Of a stretch of DNA of 64,000 nt, positions 12,101 to 24,100 are shown piece by piece. The position numbers and the translations under genes are program-made. This stretch comes from Mytilisepta virgata. Taxonomy: Eukaryota; Mollusca; Bivalvia; Mytilida; Mytilidae. Positions within the stretch are counted from its first letter, which is position 1; each line of letters opens with the position of its first letter. Location of the stretch: positions 121,838,614-121,902,613 of the forward strand of contig CM051521.1 of the NCBI GenBank assembly GCA_028015205.1, read 5' to 3'. The notes beneath the pieces were generated by a model. That model ran no database searches. It saw only the letters and a program-made list of their open reading frames with translations, and was not told the origin of the DNA.

Positions 12101-15100
12101 TTCTGCCAGGAAACATTACATTCACTCTGTGGTTAAAGTTTTTAAAATTTTAATAACTTTCTTAAAATATCCTGGATTTGTACCAAACTTGGACAGAAGC
12201 TTGTTTATGATCATAAGATAGTATCCAGAAGTAAATTTTGTAAAATAAAAATTCCAGTTTTTCTGTATATTACTTATAAATGGACTTAGTTTTTCTGCCA
12301 GGAAACATTACATTCATTCTGTGGTTAAAGTTTTCAAAATTTTAATAACTTTCTTAAACTATCTGGATTTGTACCAAACTTGGACAGAAGCTTGTTTATG
12401 ATCATAATATAGTATCCAGAAGTAAATTTAGTAAAAAAAAAAAAAATTTTTCCGTATTTTACTTATAAATGGACTTAGTTTTTCTGCCAGGAAACATTAC
12501 ATTCACTCTGTGGTTAAAGTTTTTAAAATTTTAATAACTTTCTTAAACTATCCAGGAATTTTACCAAATTTGGACAGAAGCTTGTTTATGATATAAAGAT
12601 TGTATCCAGGAGAAAATTTTGTAAAATATTTATTTCTGTTTTTCAGTTTTTTACGTATAAATGGACTTAACATTGCATTCACTATGTTGTGAAAGTTTTT
12701 AAAAATTTTAATAACTTTATTATTTTTATTAAGTTTGCATTCACCTATCACACTGAAAATATAGACAACATCAAAAGTAGGCGAGACACTGGGTTCCGCG
12801 GAACCCTTACGAATTTTAATTTGAAATACCAGTAATTTAATTCAATGTAACACATAATTTGATTGGTAAACTTTGTTTGTCTATCATATCATAGACTATA
12901 ATTTTTCTTTTCTGCTATAACGTCATAAAGGCCAATCCCTGCATTTTAAACATTAAAACAACTGTAAAGATTAACTGTAATTTTGTTTTCAGTCTATTTG
13001 TATTAATCTCAATGTACATGGTGCAGACTTTAGAATAACCTGCTAAGCATTTTTCAATCAATAATTTCCAGAAAAAAATATCCAACAAAGAAATTTTTTC
13101 AGTACAAAAGTATTATTGATTCTGATTCTGTTGAATAATATCTTAAAATGAATTGGTTCTTGAAAAATTTCTGTTTGTTATACATTTGTACATATATAAA
13201 ACCTCATTTGATTTCCAGTACCGTCTGCATATACTGTAATTTTTACCTGTATCAAACTGACTTTTTTATTTCAGATACTTCTAAATCAGGCTTTTTGAGT
13301 GATATTACACAGATAGCTCTTGTTGTATCAGTGTCGGTGTGTCTTATTATCTTCATCGTAACAGTCACATGTTTATATATCAGGTACATGTATATACAAT
13401 ATCTTCATCATAACAGTCACATGTTTATATATCAGGTACACATATATAATATCTTCATCGTAACAGTCACATGTTTATATATCAGGTACATGTATATATA
13501 ATATCTTCATGGTAACAGTCACATGTTATATATCAGGTACATGTAGATACGGTAATATCTTCATTTTGACACTCATATCTGCAAATATATAAATGTGAAA
13601 ATTTGTTGCAGTCACTCACAGGTTATATAGTCTTCATAGTAACAGTAACACATTTCTATCTCAAGCAACCTGAAGGTTTGTTACAGTCACCCACAGGTAT
13701 GATTGTCATGGTAACAGACATCGGTCTATGTTAGGTAAAGTAAGTTCATTACTTTTGTATGTCTGATTGTCTTCATTTTAGCAGTCACGTGTCCTTATGT
13801 ATGGTAAATTTATATGAAAGTTTGTTACCATCTGATCATGGCTTACTGTCTTCAATTGAGTTTATGGATCAATTTTGGTCTAAATAGTTATAATTTAATT
13901 TGATTTGAATATTGCATTTTGATTGGCTGAACAGCATAGAGCAACATTGGTTATACTGTAGAACCTGGTTTTGTCTTGTGACATCACCAACGGATTAATC
14001 TGCCACTTGTAAATTCAAATTATCCCATGTCATTATTGATGCTTGAATCAAGGAATCATTTTTGGAAATTAAATTATAAGGAATGTTTCCAATTTTTGAA
14101 CAGGTTATACTTCAATAACCTGGTTTGGGTCAGTTTATGATATTAATAAACCACTTCGAGGTTTATTATGCATAAACTGACCCAAACCAGGTTATATCGT
14201 AAAACCTGTTCAAAAATTGGAAACATTCCTTAAATGGCTGAACCTTTACGTGTGTTCAAAATATTATCAGTTACACAATGCATTGTCTTAAAATGATGAG
14301 GGAAGGAAATTTCCAGCCCGAAATGAATTTTATTGACCAGATAAATCCAGTATTGTGGTAATGATGAGTTTGTGAGGAATTAGTCTTGATTTGCTTTACC
14401 CAATATATATGTATAAATTTATTGACTTGATACATCCCTGCATTAGGACAATAATAATTTTAAGGAAGGCAAGACAATTGTAATTGTAATGCACTAAGAA
14501 TTTAGGTCAGATTACGATAATTATATTTATCCTGCAACTGATCTATTTATTATTCTGCAAGTCGCATAATATATTCTCCTGGTACCCTTGTCTTCACTTG
14601 CAATGAATGTTTGTATAATGTTCTGATTCAAATTGTTTATGAAGTCATGTTCTCCCTAGATTAAGTGCCAAAAATCACAATCTTAAAATAAGCTTGAAAT
14701 GTGTCATTTTCAAGACTTTTCCTGATAAAAGATATCAATTTATCATTGTAGGATAAAAAATTTACATGTAAATTGTTGGGAAATATACAATTTATTTGTA
14801 CTTAAAGCAAAACAGGTGAGCCTCAAAAGTCTACCTGTTTCTAAGGCTCATACAAATAAACTGAATATTTTTGAATGTATACATATGTTGTATATGTAGC
14901 CCTTTTCAGAAACTCATTTCCAGAAACACGATTCTGACTCTAAAATTATAATTTGAAGCAAGTTATTTCCCTTGCTGGGACCTAATACTGGTTCGCTGCA
15001 ATGAAGAGTAAAGGATTTACTGTTTTTAAAACTTGTTAATTTGCATGTAACATTTGGTTTATGTTAATTTGGGAACTACTTACGATCTTTTTGCTTCCAA

Positions 15101-18100
15101 CATACTTGTAATCAAACTTGATTATAAAGCTAGAAATATTTGTATATCAAAGTAATAAATAATTTCTATTTACTTTCTACTGGTTACTCTGCACTGCAGC
15201 AAACCAGTACTACCTCCCAGCAAGGGAGTTTCTGAAAAGGGCTATAGATGACAATATGTGGTTGCAGGATAAAAACAATACAAGTACATAGTTTGAAAAT
15301 ATACAGTTTTTGTACTTGTGCAAAACTGGTGAGAAAGGGTCGCATAAAAAAACTGAATATTTTCCAACAATTTACATAGATTGTATATATATATAATGTA
15401 TATTTTTAAAACTACATACGTAAACATAAAGGGCAAAGCAGGCCGATACTAAAGGATATTGTCAGACTTTTAATTTCTTCACAATTCTGGTACAGTAAAA
15501 CCTTCTGATCTGAACCCTGGAAATCTGTCTAATTGAAATCTTGTTTCAGTAGGTACAGTTTATATTTGGTTCGCTGTATTAAATTTTCCTAAGCTAAATA
15601 CTAAGTGATTACTAACAAAGAACTTAAGTATTTTTTTATCATGTATTTTCAGATATAAAAGAAAGACAGCACAGAGGGGAATTTTGAAGGATGATTTAGG
15701 CCAGAGTGAATCATTTTTATGTAATGGAGATTCTCTCAAGTCTTATATAGACCATTCCTCAGGAAGTGGGTCAGGAATACCATTCTTGGTAAGAAAGTGT
15801 TTTCAAAGATCATTTCTGAAGGATTCAGTCATGATTACTATTCTTTATAGGAGAGGCTTATATAAAGATTATTGTTCTAAGGAAGTGGGTCAGATATACC
15901 TCTCTCAATAAATACATGTATATATAGATCATTCTACAGTGAATGGGTCAGACATAACTTTCCCAAAAAATACACACACATATATATATCACAGGAGGGG
16001 CCTCGGTGGCAGAGTGGTCTAAGTAGTTCATCATGACTTCTACTGATCACTAGCCTGTCAACGCTGGGGTTGTGAGTTCGAATCTCACTCCGATCTTAAT
16101 TGACAAGGATTGCCAATTTCCTACTGAAGGTTGGTGGTTCTCTCCGGTACTCGGGCTTCCTCCACCAATAAAAACTAGCCGCCGCGAAGTGGCCAAAATG
16201 TGCTGAAAATGGCATTAAACCCCAACTAAACAAACAAACAAATATTTAACAGGAAGTAAGCCTGACATAAATTGTACCTTTCTCAATAGATCATACCACA
16301 GAAAGTGGGCCAAGCATTCCTTTTTGAATAAATAAATGTATATATAGATCATTTCACAGAAAGTGGGCCAGGCATAACTTTTTCAATATATGTATATATA
16401 TATATATTTCACAGGAAGTGGGTCAGGCTACCCTTCTCAATAAATACATGTATATATATATATAAGGGCTGAAAAAATTGACTGTTATGCATCAGAACCG
16501 TTATTCATACCATTCAATTCAACTTTCGATTTGGATTCTCGATTCTTGGTTTGGTTCTGGAATTTGAACTGCAAACCTGTTTCTGTTTTACATTTACTCT
16601 AAACAATATGGCTGAAGAACTGGTGCCACATAAACCTCCACATGGAGTTTCCAACAAAAAAAAAACCTCTGGGAAAAATGTGGTCATGCGGATAGAAACA
16701 CTTTGGAATAAAGACACAGATAAAAACTTTGCTGTTTACAGTATATATATCTCTGAAAAAAACTATAAAAGTGGAAATACGACAAATAAGGCCTGTCATC
16801 TAAAGAGAAAACATGGAATTTCTTACTTTTCTAATCCCACAGAATCGAATCAAATGTTTCTATGCATGAATCATTGCAGCCCTGAAATATATTCATTATT
16901 CCACAGAAAGTATATCAGACATAACTTTCTCAATAAATACATGTATATATAGATCATTCCACAGGAAGTGGGTACAGAATAACTTTCTCAATAAATATGT
17001 CTGCAGAAAGTCAATATATATGTTCTTATTATTATGCAAACTTCATAGGTTATAGATATTGAGATAAAGATAGAGTCTGGTAAAAATGTTTGTAAGTTAG
17101 AGAAATGAACCTATGGATTGTTTTTATATGTGGCCTTAAATCTGTTATAGGTACAGAGAACTATAGCCAGACAGATAAATCTGATAAAAAGTATAGGTAA
17201 AGGCAGGTATGGTGAAGTATGGAGGGGAAAATGGAGAGAGGAGGATGTGGCAGTTAAAATATTTTTTACAACAGAAGAAGCAAGTTGGTTCAGAGAAACA
17301 GAATTGTATCAGACAGTTTTACTTAGACATGATAATATTTTAGGTAATTTTGTACCGACCATTATTATGGATGAACTGAAGTTAATGTATACTTGCATGA
17401 TATATATTTAAGTCTAATTTCATTTTTTTTCTTTTTTTTTTTTTTTTCGTCTTGTATTTTTTGAAAATTTGTTGTTTAAAATATCATTTGTTTCAGTATA
17501 AGATAGCTCAGACAGATTATTTGTAACAGTAAGATTAGTTGTTGTTGAACAAAAAATAAGAATTTGGCTTGCACATTGCATTTTTTTTTATCAATTTGTA
17601 CAAAACATGGTGAATAACAACCTATTAGCATGGCCACACATGAAATAAAAAACAGCCAAAAATGTTGCACAAAAATAACCTTTTATCACCTTCAGTTAAG
17701 ATAAAAAAATTTTTAGAGACAGTCATCTGCTTTAGAATTCCTGACCTCCAGTGGGTTCCCTTTTTAAAAAAAGTTTGTGACTTTGTTGGATTGTGAGCAT
17801 AATGATCAAGCGGTCCATATCAGTACTGAGAATCTGATATAGGACTGGCCAGTCCAATATCAAATTCTGATATGGACCAGTAGTGTTTGTAAATTATAAT
17901 AGTAAATACCATATGGTCAGTCTTAAACCAATAGAAAATAGAGAAACAAGATTGCTACACGTAGCCATATGTCCACCTGCCTCCACCATTGGAGAGTAGG
18001 GTAGTATTTAATCACTCATTGGCATGCAGGAATAATTGTAATAATAAATGGAAAACAGTTTCAAGGAGTAACATTCACAAGATATTAAGTTATAAAAGGG

Positions 18101-21100
18101 GGAAAAATGTCCCATAACTCCTAACGAAAGTTGTCAAATCAAAATAGTCAGATAGTATGGTCAACTACACATCATGTCCAACAATCCTACAAAATGGGGA
18201 AGCAATCCAACAACTGGTATAAGAGGGGATGATAAACTAAGTCTCATAATTCCTATAAAAATCAGTAAATCAAAATGGCAGTATAGTGTGATAATTTTCA
18301 TATCATAAGTAACAATCCTGCAAAATATAAACCAAATCTGCTGAGTAGTTTCAGAGGAATTATGTCAACCAGTTATGCATAGGATACAATGTGATGAAAA
18401 ATAACAAAATCCCATAACTCTTTTAAAAATTTCTGAATCAAAATGACGGTATAGTGTGATCATCTTCATATCATTGATAACATACCTGCAAAAAATAAAG
18501 CAAATCTGCCCTGTAGTTTCAGAGACAGAGGAGATGCATCCACAAAGTTATTGGGACAGACATACGCACACATGCAGAGACGGACAGATGCAGACCATTA
18601 CTAAGTCCCTCCTTGGTATTATAGTGGGGTACAATAAAACTTATATTGATTAACCAAAAGAAAAGAAAGACTGGTCATATTTAAATGTATAACAGAAATT
18701 TACACATTTTTTTCAATGATGTTTATAATTTTCTGTATTTCTAAGTATAATTTTTTTTTTGTAGGATTCATAGCATCAGATATAAAAGGAACTGGTTCAT
18801 GGACACAGTTGTTTCTGATCACAGATTACCATGAACATGGTTCATTGTATGATTATTTATCTACTCATATATTAGATGTGGATGACACCTTAAAAATGAT
18901 CCACACTATAGCATGTGGATTGACGCATTTACATACAGAAATATTTGGAACAAAAGGTTTGTTTTAAAAGTATACTTACTAATCTGTTCAGACTTCAGGT
19001 TTTATGGGATGGAAGCAAGACTCACTGAGGTGTCAAGTTCAAAACCAACGTGTGTTTGACCCCATTATTGACAAGGATTACCAGTTTTCCACCTGAATCA
19101 GTAGTCTTCTCTTTCATCCTGGCTTCGTCTGCCAATAAAATCTGGCTGCTACAATATAACCACTTAATCACACCCAAAAGCAGACCTTTCGTACTACATT
19201 TCTGTGGATGGTATCAACAATGGTCCTAACTATTTAAACTTTCGATATTTCAGTGATATTTGGTTTTTAGCATAAGTGGATTTAATTTCATTTAGAGATA
19301 AATTTGCACTGCCTCTATTGACATGACTTGTTTACATTGTAATTTTTCTGGTTTGTTATTAGATCAGGAACAACTTACGTCAGTATTAGTCAGTTGTACT
19401 TGTAATTGGTATTAATTACCATTTAGTGTGTGTATATCTCTTTACCAAAGATTATTTAGCACTGTCCCCATCAAACAGTTTATTTACTTTGAAAATTTAA
19501 AATTTTTTGATTTATTCCTAATTATTCTTTACTTATTTAAGTTCGATATAATTTATAATGTTATTTTATAAAACAGATGTGAATGCATAGCTATAAAATC
19601 TAAGTTCGCCTATAATGTGAATTGTTTTTTTTTCTAAATTCTAGGTAAGCCAGCCATGGCTCACAGAGACATTAAAAGTAAAAATATATTGGTAAAGAGA
19701 GATGGTAGCTGTTGTATTGCTGATTTGGGATTAGCAGTTAGATTTATGAGGTATAAAAAAAACCCAAAGTTTCAATATAAATTCTACCTCATAAAACTAC
19801 TGATATATGTAAATATAGCACCAACTACGAGTATTATAAAATGATATAAGTTGAATTTCACAGAAAGGATTTTCAGGATTGACATCTTATTGTTTGTGCT
19901 TTCTTTAATAAATTTAAGAGAGAAGTATTGCTAACAGATTTAATCATTATAATGCAATGAAATAGATCTTCAGCTTTTGAACATACATGTATGAAAAAGT
20001 AAGAAAAAAAAGGATTATACAGAAATATAACAACCAAGGGTCATCCTGTTATCTTAAAAATCAACAGCCTGTCATAAGACAAGCACCAAATGGCCCTGGA
20101 AAACGATGGTTTTGCAGTAGCAATTAAGGGATAAATTATTTCCATTACTATATAAAAAAGTTTTATGTAATTCTATTATCTGCCAGTGAAAACAATGAAG
20201 TAGATGTACCACCAAACACAAGACAGGGAACAAAGAGATATATGGCACCTGAAGTTTTAGACGAAACTTTATTAACACATCATTTTGATGCCTATAGAAA
20301 AGCTGATGTATATGCATATGGTTTAGTAATGTGGGAAATTTGTCGCAGATGTGCCACGAATGGTAAATATTATACTGTAGATCTATTATATCTCATTGAA
20401 TACCAATTATTTGCATAAAGTGAATACTTTAAATATATCACAAAATTCATTTTAATAATCTGGTGGGGGCCTCGGTGGCCGAGTGGTCTAGGTAGTTGTC
20501 ATGACTACTACTGATCACTAGCCTGTCAACGCTGGGGTTGTGAGTTCGAATCTCACCTGTGGCGGGGTGTGTTCGACTCCGATCTTAATTGACAAGGATT
20601 GCCAATTTTCCTACCGAAGGTCGGTGGTTCTCTCCGGGTACTTCGGCTTCCTCCACCAATAAAAACTGGCCGCCGCGAAATGGCCAAAATGTGCTGAAAA
20701 CGGCGTTAAACCCCAACTAAACAAACAAAATAAACAAAATAATCTGGTGTACTTACAAAATTACAAAACTATCAAATTTGTAACAAAATGAACTGATACA
20801 AGGTAAATAACATAGAGACATCTTATGAAGTAGGACTGACCAAAAATAAAATTTACAGGTTGCCACACAGTCTCCTTTACAGTGGGAAACCCTATACCAT
20901 GAGTTGAGCCCTAAACGGCCCTGAAGGAATAATTGTATAATAATGCATACACAACACTATGCTTGATTCTATGAAGTTTACTATGTAAATTTATACAAAT
21001 GAAAAGAATGAATCCACACTATGTAAGTTATTTGTAATCCATGAATTACTATCCATGTGAAAATGAAGAATTTATTTCATTTTTATGCCCACGCCTGTAA

Positions 21101-24100
21101 GGCAGGCCGGGCATAAAATTCTTCTGTCTGTGCATCCGTCCGTACATCTGTTTAGGTTGAAGGTAGTTTTTCATGAAGTATTGAGAGATATTATTTCATT
21201 TATTGGACACATATATACTTGTTTTTTTATCAAACCCAAACAATATTCACTACTGGAAACTGAATGATCCAGTGATTATGTCTCTTCGCTCTTTTTATTC
21301 AGATGGATATCACATATTTAAGTGTCCATTGTGCAAAGATTTGGGAAAATTGCTATCACTACACTATACCTTAATATATGTTAAATAAGAATGAAATATA
21401 TGTGTCCAATGGACATGCCTCGCCAATGATGTAAGTATTTAGTAAATAGAATTACATTTGTATATTGTTGCCCCTGACGATATGGTAGATGAAATACTGT
21501 CTCTCAGTACTTCATGAAAAACTACCTTACATCTGAACCTTGACATGGATTCTTATATTGAAATTACCCATGATCTGAAGGTCACAGCATCCATTTTGCA
21601 TCAAAATGCTGCTGTTCATATCACAAGCTATCCATGTACAAAGTTTCATGATGATACCATAACTCCTTCATGAAAAACTACCTTAAATCTGACCTTAACA
21701 TGGATTCTAATATTGAATTCTATAAAGAAATTGAAAGTCGATGACTCATGACCTAAAGGTCACAGCATCTGTTTCGCATCAAAATGCTGCTGTTCATATC
21801 CCAAGCTATCCATGTACAAAGTTTCATGATGATACCATAACTCCTTTATGAAAAACTACCTTAAACCTGAATCTTAACCTCGTACGGACTCACAGACCAA
21901 AGAACTATATGCCCGGCCTGCCTTACAGGTGGGGCATAAAAATGTATATTATTTGTAAAAATACAGAGAAAATATGTGAAAAATACAGTGGAAATCAACC
22001 ATTCAGAATCCAGGATTCTTATATAAGATAAGGTGTAACTGATATCAAAGTCAGATTGGGTGATTTGTGATACAAAAAGAATGCTGCTGACTGGCCTATT
22101 AGCAGCCACTTTCAATTATTATTGTTGAAATTGTTCATTGGCATTTCAGAGGGTGTAGTTGAAGCCCAACAACCCCCATACTACGACTGTGTACAGACAG
22201 ATCCCAGTTTTGATGAAATGAGGAAAGTTGTCTGCATAGAAAAAATAAGACCAGAAATTCCAAATAGATGGTACAATGACCAGGTATTTTACATATCTGT
22301 GTTAAAGTTTTTGTCATTAATCGGTGTTTTTTGTCATAATTTAAAAAAGAAAATTGTACATCTAACTTTCAACAATAAAAAAACACTCCAATGAATTTGA
22401 TTATTCGATGTAAGATTTGCTTATACTGGTAACTGATTCATCTTGTTGTAGACATATATCTATTACAGTAGAACTTGTCTTGAGGGACCACCCCTTCTGC
22501 CAAGAAAAAGTGGTCTTTCAAGACAAGTAGTCTCTCATTGGAGGTCAACCTTTCAGATGCACGATAAGGCCAATTAAAATTAATGGATAGATTTTCATCC
22601 CCGCCCGCCCCTCGAAAATCGTGCCGCCCCGATTTTTTTTATTTTCTAAAATTTACGATTTCCGGATTTTGTTCATCTCCGTTACCGGTATCCGTGTCAA
22701 TAATTTCGTTTTTTGTTAACTTCCTGTAACAATTCAACATGGTTTTCGTGATTAGTCTATTTTTGTGACCTTTTAGATGTCTTTTGGTCAGCTTAAGTCT
22801 GCAGAGATTGGAGTTTAAATTTCTATTGTGCATGTTTCTGGAATAAAAACATATATAAGCCATTTTATAACGTTTACATATTAATAACACCTTACAAAAT
22901 AGTTTCATATGAAAAAAAAAATAAAATCCTCCCACCCGCCCCATTTTTTTTCAAAAAGTTGGATGAAAATCTACTAATTGATTTTAGTTGGCCTAAAGTT
23001 CATTTTAGTTACACTATGTACATTACATGTACATGTATATAGATATATGGAAGCCTATCAAAGCAGAGTATGTACATGTATACACATTACTGACTGTTCA
23101 ATGATTCACTTATTACTGATTTTGTGGTAAATAAGAAAAATATCATAAAAGAATACTTTATTACAAAACATTGTGTCAATTTAAGAAGTTTTCAGTACAT
23201 TGTAAAATTAAAATGTTTAGAACACGAAGCCATTTTGATACACCTTATCAAAACATTCAAGTGTGTACACACTGACACTTTTGTTAATTTGTGACAACAA
23301 CTCAACTGTTAATTATGTTCCCATAAATGACTTATGGCTAAAATTGTAAAATTAGCTGATTGTTATCGATCGTTAAGAAATTGTTCAGGGGTTGCAAGTG
23401 TTTGTTATGTACAAATCCGAGAGGTTACTAATGATAAATATAACGGTTCACTTGCAGACAAATGTCGTGTTTAAAAATCCTATCTGAAAGGAAAGGAGTC
23501 TATGACAAGAATTTTTAATTTTCACTGTTACAATTATTATTTAACTTATAACCAGGCGACCATTCCTGTCGGTGTATTTTATTTTATATTAAAGTTCATC
23601 TGTAATGGAGGCAAATTTATAACACAATATACACAACTTCCGGTCAATCAGCTAAAAGTGACCAGTCATGATTTTGGAAAAGTCCTTCAGATTTGGTCAT
23701 CCAAAACAGTTGAAAATTATGTTTTCTATACAAAAATCACGGTCACTGGTTGCTTTTGACGTGGTCATTCACGGCGGTGTAAAATTATCGTAAAACATGC
23801 AAAGGAAAACCTGTCGGAAAAGCATTGTGGTCGTTCATAGCAGAGGTCATTCAAATCAGGTTCTACTGTAATACATAAGTTCATAATGAATTAAGTATCA
23901 TGTTAAAACAGAGCAAAGCTTATAATAAAGGATTGAACATATCAAACTAAAAATTGAAATCTTTTCTGATATTGTAAATTTCCAGGTACAAAAAAGCAAA
24001 TAAATTTACTGAAATATTCACATTTTTATGCCCCGCCACGAACTTGGCTGGGGCATATAGATTTACCCTTGTCCATACGTGCGTACGTCCTGATTCAGTT

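Larger units (their letters stand above)
15745..17010 (+). repeat. Exon-derived minisatellite C (GS-box exon end)
   Basis: The exon end ATAGACCATTCCTCAGGAAG then TGGGTCAGGAATACCATTCT recurs about seven times in the intron. The intronic consensus is ATAGATCATTCCACAGGAAG then TGGGTCAGGCATAACTTTCT, followed by 'caataaatacatgtatatat'. Copies lie near 15876, 15927, 16250, 16290, 16348, 16413, 16898 and 16951. The array is split by a SINE (15997-16242) and a hAT-like fragment (about 16466-16880). Confidence 0.8.

Noticed and set aside
20478..20560. tRNA gene suggested by the A and B boxes
   Set aside because: The boxes belong to a SINE head: the body, tail and 12-bp target duplication are present, and the sequence between the boxes does not give an intact tRNA cloverleaf.
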